Position numbers and translations under genes: made by a program | Shown here: one piece after another, positions 48,218 through 57,056 of the stretch | Layout of the letters: each line of letters opens with the position of its first letter | Numbering within the stretch: position 1 is the stretch's first letter | Assembly: GCF_900250075.1 (NCBI RefSeq) | Contig: NZ_LT977072.1 | Coordinates: 273,079 to 337,078, forward strand | Length of the DNA: 64,000 nt | Direction: 5' to 3' | DNA from: Cupriavidus taiwanensis | GTDB taxonomy: Bacteria; Pseudomonadota; Gammaproteobacteria; Burkholderiales; Burkholderiaceae | Notes under the pieces: generated by a model | What the model saw: only the letters and a program-made list of their open reading frames with translations | Databases searched by the model: none | What the model was told of the DNA's origin: nothing

Positions 48218-50073
48218 TGCACCACTACATCAATCATTTCCGCCCCATCTACGAGTTCCGCGCGGCGGCCGGATGGTTGCTTGCTGCGGTGCTCATGCTT
48301 GCCAGTGGCATGCCGGGGGCGGGGTATTTCTCCCTTTTCTGCCTGGCCATGCTCCTGTTCCGCTCGGTGCAGGTCTGGCGGGCGCTCAAGTTCCGGCTTG
48401 CCATCTCGACCAAGTGGCTCGCCGTGATCCCTGTTAACAAGCTGCTGGCACTCAGCGTGCAAATGCGGAAAACGGAGAACGCCATGTATCTCGGCACGGG
48501 CTTCGAGTGGACACAGAAGCATTGCCAGATCGCACACGACATCCTGCGCATGCCCTCGAGCGACATTCCGGGGCTGCCGCGGTGGCTGCCGCAGCCTGTG
48601 GTGGGGCGAGTGGAGTCGCTGTTTGCCCCGCCTGGAAGCATTCCCGACCAGTCTCCGCAGGGAAAATCATGGATTCACGGCATGGAGCCACGGAAGATAG
48701 CGATCCCTTTCCATTACAAGGCGATGCCCGGCCACACTTCGGTGAGCGGCACGACGGGCGCCGGCAAGACCCGCACCTATGAGGTCATCTCGACCCAGGT
48801 GATCCACAACCCCAATGACGTGCTGATCGTGGTGGACCCGAAGAACGACGCCGAGTGGGCCGCTCGGGTGAAGCGGGAGTGCGAGCGGGCGGGACGCAAG
48901 TTCCTCTATTGGAAGCAGGCGGCGCCATCGCAATCAATCCGCCTGAATCCGCTGGAAAACTGGTCGCAGCCGTCGGAGATTCCCACCCGCATTGCGCAAC
49001 TGATGGAGGAAGGCCCGTTCCGGCAGTTCGCGTTCCTGTTCATCGACCGCGCGGTGAAGGGCGAGCTGTACGTCGGGGACAAGCCGAACCTCCGCTCGAT
49101 CCTGCAGTACGCCCAAAACGGCATCAACAATCTGCTGGACCGCGCCCTCCAGCGCTTCTTTCCCGAGGCCGGCAAGCCGGACTGGGAGGAAGAGGTCACG
49201 GGTTACATGCAGCAGGTAGGACAGCGTGCCGGCGGCACGAAGCTTGATGCGATGGTCCGCCTCTACATCGAGCGCTTCTCGAACAAGGGCCAAGGCCATG
49301 AGGCCATCGACGGCCTGATCGCCACGTTCCAGCACGACCGGGATCACTACGGTCGGATCATCGCCTCCGCCCTGCCCTTGCTGCAGATGCTGGCCACCGG
49401 CGAGACAGGCCTGATGCTCGCCCCGAAGGCCGATGACTTCGACGACAACCGCGAGATCTGGGACATCGACAAGGTCATCAAGCAGAAGGCTGTGCTCTAT
49501 GTTGGCGCGGACTCGCTGTCGAATTCCCTGGTGGCTCAGGCGGTCATGTCGATGCTGCTGGCGGACATCGCTTCCGTGGCCGGCGCCATTTACAACTTCT
49601 ACGCCAAGCCGCCCGAGGTTGTGCTGATCATTGACGAGGCGGCCGAAGCGATCAACGAGCAGATGCTGCAGATCCTAAACAAGGGGCGCGGAGCAGGCTT
49701 CAAGGCGTTTGTCGCCTACCAGACACGCTCCGATATGACGGCGAAGCTCGGAAACGTTGCCAAGATGCAGCAGGTTTTGGGCAATTTGAACAACCAGATC
49801 GTCTTACGATTGGAAGATATCGACACGGCACAGTGGTTCTCCGAGAAGGCCGGCACGACCGCGATTCGAAACATCGTCGTGTCGAGCAGCACCAGCACCG
49901 GGACCGAGGCTCATGTCGGCGAGTTCAGCGGTTCGGTCTCGCGCTCGATGCAGCTCGAGAAGGCGCCGCTCATTCCGCATGAGCTGATCATGCAATTGCC
50001 CAACCTGCAGTACTTCCTGCGCATCTCTGGTGGCTCCGTCTACCAGGGTCGAATTCCAATTATCCAGGACTAA
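48217..50073 (+). CDS. traD: TraD-type type IV coupling protein
   Basis: This encodes 618 residues. Two N-terminal membrane helices (WLLAAVLMLASGMPGAGYF and the following LFCLAMLLF) precede the motor domain with Walker A SVSGTTGAGKTRTYEV (about residue 187), LIVVDPKNDAEW and Walker B VVLIIDEAAEAINEQ (about 468). It is closest in pattern to the TraD group associated with MOBH systems (SXT/IncA-C/PFGI). It brings the relaxosome to the channel. The start overlaps the stop of the TraI_2 gene by one base. Confidence 0.92.
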   Translation: MHHYINHFRPIYEFRAAAGWLLAAVLMLASGMPGAGYFSLFCLAMLLFRSVQVWRALKFRLAISTKWLAVIPVNKLLALSVQMRKTENAMYLGTGFEWTQKHCQIAHDILRMPSSDIPGLPRWLPQPVVGRVESLFAPPGSIPDQSPQGKSWIHGMEPRKIAIPFHYKAMPGHTSVSGTTGAGKTRTYEVISTQVIHNPNDVLIVVDPKNDAEWAARVKRECERAGRKFLYWKQAAPSQSIRLNPLENWSQPSEIPTRIAQLMEEGPFRQFAFLFIDRAVKGELYVGDKPNLRSILQYAQNGINNLLDRALQRFFPEAGKPDWEEEVTGYMQQVGQRAGGTKLDAMVRLYIERFSNKGQGHEAIDGLIATFQHDRDHYGRIIASALPLLQMLATGETGLMLAPKADDFDDNREIWDIDKVIKQKAVLYVGADSLSNSLVAQAVMSMLLADIASVAGAIYNFYAKPPEVVLIIDEAAEAINEQMLQILNKGRGAGFKAFVAYQTRSDMTAKLGNVAKMQQVLGNLNNQIVLRLEDIDTAQWFSEKAGTTAIRNIVVSSSTSTGTEAHVGEFSGSVSRSMQLEKAPLIPHELIMQLPNLQYFLRISGGSVYQGRIPIIQD

Positions 50074-50081
50074 TACGGTCA

Positions 50082-50588
50082 ATGCCCTCCACCCTGTTCC
50101 GACAAATCGTCAAGGAATACAAGCTCTCGGCGAAGCTCTCACCGATGTTCATCGTGTCTCCCGACCTGGATGACATCTGCACCCGTGTGGTCGATTACAT
50201 CGGCGTGAATTTCCGGGTGCGCGACGAACCGCTGGTCAAGGAGATGCTGACGGACGCCATCGCTGCGTGGCGCGCGGCGCGCAAGCACGGCGATGCAAAC
50301 GTCGCCTTCATGCAGGGTCTGTTCGCGCGCGCCCATGATCTTTACGCGAAGCGCTACGCCGCCTTCAAGGGCGAAAGATACAACGTCTGGTATCCGTACC
50401 ACGAATCCATCCCCGCGTTCGAGCAACGCCAGCCCGCTGGCTATGTCTGCCAGGTCGTCGACGAACCCGTGCCGGGAAACATCTCGCAACGGTGCGCCGC
50501 ATTCCAACTTGCCGCTCGCGTCCTGACTGGCTACAGCTTCACCCGCTACTTTGAGACCTACGATGTCGCTCGAGACTATTCACACTAA
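50082..50588 (+). CDS. Hypothetical transfer-region protein
   Basis: This encodes 168 residues with no signal or membrane segment. Landmarks are FRQIVKEYKLSAKLSPMFIV, FMQGLFARAHDLYAKRYAAF and FQLAARVLTGYSFTRYFETY. I do not recognise the family. It starts 8 bases after traD and overlaps the next gene by 26 bases, so it belongs to the transfer operon and probably supports mating. Confidence 0.6.
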   Translation: MPSTLFRQIVKEYKLSAKLSPMFIVSPDLDDICTRVVDYIGVNFRVRDEPLVKEMLTDAIAAWRAARKHGDANVAFMQGLFARAHDLYAKRYAAFKGERYNVWYPYHESIPAFEQRQPAGYVCQVVDEPVPGNISQRCAAFQLAARVLTGYSFTRYFETYDVARDYSH

Positions 50589-50853
50589 GGCCGCGCGGTC
50601 CTTGGCAAGCCTGCGCGAGGCCCCGGTCCGGTGGACGGCGCGGATGTTCCGCGTCGATCTCGCGCTCGCACGTGAGATGCAGGCGTGGCTCAGTCAACCC
50701 GTATCCGGGCCGATGCCCGAACACTTCAGGCATGGCAATGCTGCAGCTTGCTTCGCCCTGATCAGCATTGCCGCGCGCAAGCCGGGGATCTTCTGGGGCG
50801 CGCTTATCGCCATCACGGCACTCCCGCTGCTGCTTCTGCTGCGTTGGGCCTGA
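50563..50853 (+). CDS. Small membrane protein of transfer operon
   Basis: This encodes 96 residues from the ATG at 50563, inside the end of the previous gene. It has a basic N-terminus (SLETIHTKAARSLASLREAP) and a single C-terminal hydrophobic region (IFWGALIAITALPLLLLL). The family is not recognised. It stops three bases before the DUF4400 gene. Confidence 0.55.
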   Translation: MSLETIHTKAARSLASLREAPVRWTARMFRVDLALAREMQAWLSQPVSGPMPEHFRHGNAAACFALISIAARKPGIFWGALIAITALPLLLLLRWA

Positions 50854-50856
50854 ACC

Positions 50857-51474
50857 ATGGCCAGCTCCCGATTCGTCTCCCACGTCCGCGTATGGCTGCT
50901 GGTGTCGCCACTGATGCTCTGCGCGCTGATTCCGTTCATCCAGAACGATGCTGCCTTCGAAGTCAGCGATGCCGAACAGGCCTCGGTTTCGCACTGGATC
51001 GGCCCGGCCAGCGCGCGCGACGCTGCGTCCTTGGCGAATGACCGGTTCGATCGCTGGTTTGTCCAATCCGGCGCCCTGCAGGCATCGTTCGCCGGTTCCG
51101 ATGCGGACACAGCACTGCCGGATGCCGGTGCATCCGAGTTCGGCCGTGGCTGGATGCGTCGATTCTGGTTGACCGTCTACCGGGCTGTCTATCGCGCGAC
51201 CGTCGCCCATCACTGGCTTCTGGGCGGGTTCATCCTCTTCGCTGCCCTGCTTAATGATGGGGCGGTGTCGCGCAAGATTCGCGCCGCGGGCGCCGGATTC
51301 GCCAACCCCGTCACGTTCCACGTGGCGGCCCACGGCTTGCTGCTCTGCTTGGGCCTTGGCGCCACAGCCCTGCTCTTACCGGTTTCCCTGTTGGCCCATT
51401 GGTGGACGCTGGCCGTCTGCCTCGTGGGCCTCTTCAGTTGGCGCCTTGCGGCGTCTTTCCATGTCGGCAAATAA
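50857..51474 (+). CDS. DUF4400-family membrane protein of conjugative elements
   Basis: This 205-residue membrane protein has an N-terminal helix (VWLLVSPLMLCALIPFI), a periplasmic part, then AVYRATVAHHWLLGGFILFAALLNDG, a conserved feature of DUF4400, and two C-terminal helices (HGLLLCLGLGATALLLPVSL and LAVCLVGLFSWRLAASF). Relatives lie next to traD in integrative conjugative elements and MOBH plasmids. The function is unknown. Confidence 0.75.
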   Translation: MASSRFVSHVRVWLLVSPLMLCALIPFIQNDAAFEVSDAEQASVSHWIGPASARDAASLANDRFDRWFVQSGALQASFAGSDADTALPDAGASEFGRGWMRRFWLTVYRAVYRATVAHHWLLGGFILFAALLNDGAVSRKIRAAGAGFANPVTFHVAAHGLLLCLGLGATALLLPVSLLAHWWTLAVCLVGLFSWRLAASFHVGK

Positions 51475-51535
51475 CCGACACCCAGTCTCTATGACCCTCA
51501 ATGGCCTCGAATGCTGGCCACTCCAGGAGAAATGA

Positions 51536-52399
51536 ATGACCACCACGGAACTGTCCATTGCCGAGTCGCCTGCTGCTGCGGCCGATATCCCCACTCTTTC
51601 GACGGATATCCCGTCCGTTGCACCAATGCATTCTGACGTGGGCACCGCGGGCGCTGCGGACCGAGACGACGTCGAAACCGAGCTGATCGAGATGGAGGCG
51701 TCGGCCAACGCGCTGCGCAAGGAAGGTCTGATCTCGACCGCTGACCTCGAGAAGAAGAAGGCTGAAGTCGAGCGCACGCGCAAGCTCTTCCGCGAACTGC
51801 CGCCGGAAGACCGCCAGGCCATCGTGCGTCGCCGGCGCGAACTCGGTCGGCAGATCCTCGATCGCGAACTCGCCGGCGCGGCGGTGGTTGCGGTGAGTCT
51901 GAAGCTCAACCATACCCGCCTGCGTCCGCTTTTCGAGCAGTGGTGGCCATATATGAACCGCATGTCGCTCAACCTGCAGCGCTTTGGGCAGTCGACTTTT
52001 TCCCGGAGCGAACTGACGACGATTGAGACCTTCCTGGAGCGAGAACTCGCCAAGCTGGAAGACTATGTCGATGAACAACTGCGCGTAGCCACCGCCTACC
52101 GTGAGCAGCGGGAAAGCGAGATGCGGGCCAAGGACGACGTCATCTTCCAGCCGACCATCACCCGACCTTCCGTCGATATCGAAGTCCAGGCCTTCTCGCG
52201 ATTCGCTGTTCGCGCGCTACAGGTGCTGATCAAGTTCGACAGGGCCATGGACCAGTTCGATTTCATGGTCTGGAACGGCATTCGCGATATGACCGACGTG
52301 AACGATGAAGTGACGCGCTTTCTCCGCAAGTTCCAGCCGCTGGGGCTGCGAAGCTACACGACGCACCTTAAGCTCATGACGACCGTGCGCGGGGTGTGA
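51536..52399 (+). CDS. Hypothetical helical protein at end of transfer operon
   Basis: This encodes 287 residues with the ribosome-binding site AGGAGAA before the ATG at 51536. A disordered acidic N-terminus is followed by a coiled-coil segment (ALRKEGLISTADLEKKKAEV, then LFRELPPEDRQAIVRRRREL) and a helical C-terminal domain (FSRFAVRALQVLIKFDRAMD, then FDFMVWNGIRDMTDV). The last part has the flavour of DUF1845-type conjugative-element proteins, but the match is uncertain. It is the last gene before the hairpin at 52432. Confidence 0.5.
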   Translation: MTTTELSIAESPAAAADIPTLSTDIPSVAPMHSDVGTAGAADRDDVETELIEMEASANALRKEGLISTADLEKKKAEVERTRKLFRELPPEDRQAIVRRRRELGRQILDRELAGAAVVAVSLKLNHTRLRPLFEQWWPYMNRMSLNLQRFGQSTFSRSELTTIETFLERELAKLEDYVDEQLRVATAYREQRESEMRAKDDVIFQPTITRPSVDIEVQAFSRFAVRALQVLIKFDRAMDQFDFMVWNGIRDMTDVNDEVTRFLRKFQPLGLRSYTTHLKLMTTVRGV

Positions 52400-52431
52400 C
52401 TGTCACGCAAGCCTGCATGGTGGTAGCGGGT

Positions 52432-52456
52432 TGCCAAGCGCACCATGCGCTTGGCA
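52432..52456 (+). terminator. Perfect hairpin ending the vir/tra operon
   Basis: TGCCAAGCGCA (52432-52442) and TGCGCTTGGCA (52446-52456) are exact inverse complements around CCA, 33 bases after the last transfer gene. Only TTT follows, so it may be a terminator or an operator-like palindrome. Confidence 0.6.
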
Positions 52457-52712
52457 TTTGGCTCCATGTGACACATTGAAGTCCATTGGACGGGCAAGCG
52501 CCACGTTCTAGCACTGTGTCGGCGCATCTGCCCCATCATGCCACTTGGGGTCAGCGTCATTGACTTCATTGGTGCCAAGCCCGGCCAACTGGAGCTTGCT
52601 CCCAGTTTCGAAGGCCTCCTTAGTCGCCGGCATCTGCCTCGACGTACCACTTCCGCGAACTTGCTATCTCGAACCGGCACCATGTGCCACGTACTCCCAC
52701 ATTGCACTCGCC
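52457..52712 (+). promoter_or_regulatory. Upstream region of second helicase gene
   Basis: No gene is seen in these 256 bases. The region contains several TGCCAC/GGTGCC words. Just before the helicase start, CCATGTGCCACGTACT (52690-52705) and the following ACATTG resemble the sequence upstream of parM at 13484-13507. Confidence 0.35.
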
Positions 52713-54440
52713 ATGTCGCTCGACAAGGTATTGGATGGACTGAACTCGGCCCAGCGCGAAGTTGTTGATCTCCGCCAGCACTGTGTTGCCGTCGCCGTCC
52801 CAGGCGCCGGGAAGACGGCCACAATTGCGGCGAAGGCAGCTGTGCTTCTCGCTGACCCTGGCATAACCGTTGGTGCTGTAACCTTCAGCAAGGACGCCGC
52901 TATTGAACTACGTGAGCGCATTCTGGCTCTCGCAGGCAAGGCGGCAAAGCCTCGGCTGCTCGCTGGCACATTTCATTCTCTCGCCTATCGCCAACTGGCG
53001 ACACCTACTGGCAAGCGCCCCGACATTGCATCGGAAGGGCACCGGGCCGCGATGGTCAGCCAGGTACTCCACGACCTCGGATTGGAGATGAAGCTCGAAG
53101 AGGCTATCGCCATTATCGATCGCCTTAAAATGAGCCTGCATGAGCCAGCGGACGGAGGTACTGAGAGCCGTCTGTACCATGTGTATCAGAAGGTGCTGGG
53201 GCGCACCAAGCGCCTAGATTTTCAAGATTTGATGCGTCTTTCCGTCCAAGGGATGGAGGGCGGCACCATTGCACCCTATCGCCTCGATTACCTGCTTGTC
53301 GACGAGTTTCAGGATTGCGATGAGCTTCAGTGCCTTTGGACGGCGATTCACACCCGAAACGGTGCCGTCACTTGCATTGTAGGCGACGACGATCAGTGTA
53401 TTTTCGCGTGGCGTTCGGCGCTGGGCTATCGTGGCATGAGCGCGTTCGCTAGCGAATTTGGGGCACGCCAGGTGATTCTTGGAAAGAACTACCGATCGAC
53501 ATCCGAGATCCTGAGCTTAGCGGACCGCGTCATCCGGAATAACAACGACCGGATCGACAAGGAACTTGTGTCACATCGCGGGCCGGGCGGGTCCGTTGAG
53601 TTTCTCCGTTACGACGACGAGTACAAGGAGGCTGTAGCTGCGGTAGAGTTTCTGGCCCCGCTACTGCGCGGCGGTCACACCGCGGCAATCCTTGCTCGGA
53701 CCAATCGGATACTAGATCCGGTAGAAGCAATATGCCGCTCCCATGGGGTCAAGTACTACCGTGCAGCTGGCAAGTCGATTCTGGATCAGCCTGAAGCCGC
53801 GCTGTTTGCAGGCCTGCTGCGTATGCTTGAACGGCCAGCAGATGCGAGCCTGGAAAGCCTTCTCGCGTTTGCTGGACTAGATGAATCGGAACGGCAGCTG
53901 TTGCATGATTCGCTTCATATGGACAAGACACGCCTAGAGGTGAAGAAGAAAGACCTAATAGCCTTGGGTCTTTCGGAGCGCTCCGCCGACAAATACCGGG
54001 ATTTCCTTAAGCGACTTTCCGAGTGGGGTTCGCTCACTGCGCGGGGCTTTCACTCGCTCGTGTTGGACGGTGTCCGTGAGTGGATGCTTGGCCTGGCCAC
54101 TGTTGACCGTGCAAAGCGTGCGATCAACACCACGTATGATGTCGTGTCCAACCTAAGGGGCGCCTTTGAAGAGCGCCTGAGCTTCCTGGAGCGCCGAAAT
54201 AACGAACCAGCAGCGGATGCAATCGTTTTGACGACAATGCACGCGTCCAAAGGGCTGCAGTGGTATGCGACGGTGCTAATCCGGTGCGAGGAAACCATCA
54301 TCCCCGACGACGGGAGCGTCGAGTCTGAGGAGCGCAGGCTGTTCTACGTCGGTATGACCAGAGCACAGAATTTCTTGCGCATGTCGACGGCAAAGAAGAA
54401 CCCGACGTCTCGCTTCGTTGTTGAGGCAGGGTTGGCATAG
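52713..54440 (+). CDS. UvrD/PcrA-like superfamily 1 helicase
   Basis: This encodes 575 residues from the ATG at 52713. Motifs are Walker A AVPGAGKTATI (about residue 30), GTFHSLAYRQL, Walker B VDEFQDCDE (about 196), GDDDQCIFAWRSA (about 224), the Q/R region LGKNYRSTSEIL, TTMHASKGLQW (about 507) and FYVGMTRAQNFL (about 542). Base composition and codon use look less G/C-biased than the transfer genes, which suggests a separate origin. It is not part of the upstream operon because a long gap and hairpin intervene. Its role is unknown; plasmid replication or defence are possible. Confidence 0.88.
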   Translation: MSLDKVLDGLNSAQREVVDLRQHCVAVAVPGAGKTATIAAKAAVLLADPGITVGAVTFSKDAAIELRERILALAGKAAKPRLLAGTFHSLAYRQLATPTGKRPDIASEGHRAAMVSQVLHDLGLEMKLEEAIAIIDRLKMSLHEPADGGTESRLYHVYQKVLGRTKRLDFQDLMRLSVQGMEGGTIAPYRLDYLLVDEFQDCDELQCLWTAIHTRNGAVTCIVGDDDQCIFAWRSALGYRGMSAFASEFGARQVILGKNYRSTSEILSLADRVIRNNNDRIDKELVSHRGPGGSVEFLRYDDEYKEAVAAVEFLAPLLRGGHTAAILARTNRILDPVEAICRSHGVKYYRAAGKSILDQPEAALFAGLLRMLERPADASLESLLAFAGLDESERQLLHDSLHMDKTRLEVKKKDLIALGLSERSADKYRDFLKRLSEWGSLTARGFHSLVLDGVREWMLGLATVDRAKRAINTTYDVVSNLRGAFEERLSFLERRNNEPAADAIVLTTMHASKGLQWYATVLIRCEETIIPDDGSVESEERRLFYVGMTRAQNFLRMSTAKKNPTSRFVVEAGLA

Positions 54441-54519
54441 CTTGAGGGCCCGCCGGGGGCGAGTCCAGTCAACGCGCGGCAAGCCCCTGATGTCAGCAAC
54501 TAATCAGCGTCGTCGATAG

Positions 54520-55917
54520 CTAGGCCACTTGGGCCTTGAGCCTGCCGAACACAAACTGTCCGAGGTACCAAGCCAGATCCGGCGTCGTAAGGATGATGTC
54601 TTCGGTGATAGAGGATGCCTCCAGCTTCATTCGCCTCAGCACCAGCTTGGCTTCCCTCGAGGCAAGCCAAGCTCGAATATGCTCGCGCTTCGCTTTTGCG
54701 TCAGAGGCCACGAATTGTTCCTTCCCTTGGCGCGACTCTTCGTTCATGCGCGCGCGAGTTTCATCGTCTCGTGATGCCACGCTGCGCTCGACAGATGTCT
54801 GCACTGCAACCTTCGCGGCCGCCTTCTCCGTTTCGTCGGTGAGCAGCTTCGTCTGGACCTGGACCATGGTTCGTTCGGCTTCGGACATGCGCCAGTTGTC
54901 ACGCAGGGCTTTCATCAGATAGCCAGACGGACTCTTTTTCACCTGCCCACGATTGAGCTTGAAACGCGTGTATTCAATGGCTTGGAGGATCCGGTCATCG
55001 TTCCATGTGTCCCGGTTATCGGAGATCTCAGTGAACTGCCGCGTGGAGAGATTGAACTCGTCCTTCAGGATCTTGTAGATCTGGCTCGCGTCCGACAGGC
55101 TGGCCATCACTGCATCGGCGGTATCTTTACGCTTGAGGAGGAACCGGATACGGTCCACCTTCTTCGATGACGTCGATTCGGTCCGGGTCTCATAGGACAG
55201 TTCGATGTCGGAGATCTCATTGATTTCCCTGACTGCCGGCTCGAGCCAGTCGCGCTTGAAGTATTTGAAGATGCTGGCATTCGCGCCCATCTTCCCGGGC
55301 CAGGTTCGCATCTCGTCAAGCTTGATCCAGTCGGTGCGCCCTGCAGGAACGCTGGGTAAGACCTTGTCGTAGATGGCGCGCGCCAAGCTGCGGGTAAAAG
55401 CGGTCGAGATCCGCAAGCTTAGCCAGTGCGACTTGCGTGGGTCCCGTATATGCGGGATGAGGCTGTGGTGAACATCGAACCGGATACGACCACGATGCAT
55501 CGCAACCATGCCGATCAACTGCACTTGCACCCAGATGTCATCCTCGGCCGGCTCACGGTCCGACGGCGTGTTGGTCACGCGGATTTTCGCGTTCTGGGCT
55601 TCATCGGCGATGGTGCGCAGATGTTTCAGATTACGGCTGTCATACCGCATCAGCCATTTGAAATAGTTCAGTTCAACGTCGTACTGGTCAACGGCTTCGG
55701 GTTCTTGCGCAACGATGAAATAGGCGGCATCCAGGAAACGTCGCGCCGCGAGGCCCATGTTGACAATTTCCGTGAAGAAATTGTTGCGCTGATATCCGAT
55801 TTCGCGGTTCGCCTCGCTAATGGACGTGCCGAGGTCAAACATATCTTCGAACAAAGCGAGCGCCATTTGCCTAGGCGTGGTCCTCGCTTTCATTTCGGTC
55901 GGATTCTCGGCCGCCAT
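54520..55917 (-). CDS. Replication initiator protein (Rep_3 family)
   Basis: This encodes 465 residues from the ATG at 55917. The Rep_3 core lies in residues 20-260: FTEIVNMGLAARRFLDAAYF, NYFKWLMRYDSRNLKHLRTI, then IRFDVHHSLIPHIRDPRKSHWL in pieces and LRISTAFTRSLARAIYDKVL, followed by DEMRTWPGKM and FKRDWLEPAVREIN, the second winged helix. A C-terminal extension of about 200 residues is charged and helical (ESRQGKEQFVASDAKAKREH). It binds the iterons immediately upstream and opens the origin. A 10-base inverted repeat overlaps its promoter, as in other autorepressing iteron plasmids. It converges with the helicase gene. Confidence 0.85.
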   Translation of the reverse strand: MAAENPTEMKARTTPRQMALALFEDMFDLGTSISEANREIGYQRNNFFTEIVNMGLAARRFLDAAYFIVAQEPEAVDQYDVELNYFKWLMRYDSRNLKHLRTIADEAQNAKIRVTNTPSDREPAEDDIWVQVQLIGMVAMHRGRIRFDVHHSLIPHIRDPRKSHWLSLRISTAFTRSLARAIYDKVLPSVPAGRTDWIKLDEMRTWPGKMGANASIFKYFKRDWLEPAVREINEISDIELSYETRTESTSSKKVDRIRFLLKRKDTADAVMASLSDASQIYKILKDEFNLSTRQFTEISDNRDTWNDDRILQAIEYTRFKLNRGQVKKSPSGYLMKALRDNWRMSEAERTMVQVQTKLLTDETEKAAAKVAVQTSVERSVASRDDETRARMNEESRQGKEQFVASDAKAKREHIRAWLASREAKLVLRRMKLEASSITEDIILTTPDLAWYLGQFVFGRLKAQVA

Positions 55918-55962
55918 ACTTGTGGTTCCACTTGTTTTAGGCTGGTCAGACTCTATCACGTC

Positions 55963-55997
55963 ATGGTGAGGTGGCTCAACACAATGAACCTCACCAT
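55963..55997. promoter_or_regulatory. Inverted-repeat operator of the rep gene
   Basis: ATGGTGAGGT (55963-55972) and ACCTCACCAT (55988-55997) are a perfect inverted repeat built from the iteron half ACCTCACC. It lies 46-80 bases upstream of the rep start. In Rep_3 plasmids such repeats bind Rep dimers and repress rep. Confidence 0.65.
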
Positions 55998-56269
55998 GGC
56001 CGTCCACTAGCGGGACCGTTACGCACTAACACAAGGGACCTCACCTTACGCACAATGAATCTCACCATGGCGCGTCGGGATTGGTTGTGGCGCTAGCTTG
56101 AAGCCTAGGGCCGGCAGACATATCCACAGGCCCCGCACAACTCACCTCACCTTCGCCCAGCCCGCACAAAGAACCGCACCTTGGACAACAATGCATCTCA
56201 CCATCGCCGCACAACGAACTGCACGTTTGCGGCACAACAAGCCTCACCTTTGGCACATTGCACCTCACC
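55980..56269 (+). repeat. Direct iteron cluster (about 9 copies)
   Basis: The core consensus is CACAAnnAACCTCACC, 16 bases, at 55980, 56030, 56051, 56136, 56165, 56187, 56210, 56233 and 56254. The clearest copies have a G before and TT or AT after. Spacing is about 21-23 bases in the tight part (56165-56269), i.e. about two helical turns. Copies at 56165 and 56210 are variant. Confidence 0.8.
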
Positions 56270-56545
56270 TTGATCATGTCAAGCGATTGATTTATAAGGA
56301 GATTTATTTTCTCTGTTTGTTGGTTAGGTTGTTTACTTCAAAAAAACATACAAACACTGAGCATCCAGCCTCCCGAAACCGAAAGCCGAAGCCGAGGCAC
56401 ATGAAGCAACAGGAGCCTCCGCATCCATGCCGGGGATTTCGTTCCCTTCCCAGATGTATATGCGTGGACTTGAGCCCAGTTTAGATGTAGCCGGTTGGTG
56501 CCCATTCCCGCTTGCAGCGATGCGAACCTCCACACCGTACTTGAA

Positions 56546-56845
56546 GGTGAGGTTGTATGTGCGTAGGCATAGGTGAGGTTTATTGTGCAAGAGCTGATTA
56601 GGTGAGGTTGATTGTGCGTGCATATTTCGCGAGCACAAAGCATCGGGCTGTTCACTGTATTGCTTTTTCCGGCACGGCTGTCGCCCTGCGAGGGATCACG
56701 GCTCGAACTCCACAGACCGCTCTCGCCCGGACGCACCGCCGATGTTGCCGATAAGGTGAGGTTGCTTGTGCACAATCCTGCAATTTTTGCGGTACACGGA
56801 ACGGGGCGGCGGGTCTTCGCGCCTTGGATGGTGAGGTCATTTGTG
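56546..56845 (-). repeat. Inverted iteron cluster (5 copies)
   Basis: The inverse form GGTGAGGTTnnTTGTG occurs at 56546, 56572, 56601, 56755 and 56830. These match the direct iterons on the opposite strand. The first three are 26-29 bases apart and the others more distant. Confidence 0.8.
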
Positions 56846-56944
56846 CAAAGATCCCGAGGCGCAATGGAGAAATATCCACGTACCTGAAGCTTCTGTAATC
56901 GCCTATGGAGGGCAAGGCGCCTCTTTACCGCCTCAAAGTTCAGC

Positions 56945-57056
56945 AAAGCTGTAGCTTTTTGGGAAAATTGGCTTAAAAAACAGCGCTATATGAGGCGTTA
57001 CTTAGCCGTTTCCTGTATTCTGAGGTTTCCGGAATTTTGTGAAGAAACCTCAGAAT
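56945..57056 (+). promoter_or_regulatory. parAB promoter/operator
   Basis: ATTCTGAGGTTTC (57017-57029) and GAAACCTCAGAAT (57044-57056) form a perfect 13-base inverted repeat that overlaps a -10-like TATTCT and the first base pair of the parA start codon. AGCTTTTTGGGAAAAT (56953-56968) lies further upstream. ParA of this type, with an N-terminal HTH, usually represses its own promoter at such a repeat. Confidence 0.7.

Larger units (their letters stand above)
55963..56845. other. Iteron-type plasmid replication origin (oriV)
   Basis: The region holds about nine direct iterons, then an A/T-rich stretch (about 56276-56350, including GATTTATAAGGAGATTTATT), then five iterons in inverted orientation, next to the rep gene. 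ATATCCACA (56119-56127) is one base off a DnaA box. No gene is present in 55918-57054. Confidence 0.8.

Noticed and set aside
56546-56845. Possible CRISPR array
   Set aside because: The repeats are 16-19 bases with irregular gaps and match, in inverse, the iterons beside rep; no cas genes are present.
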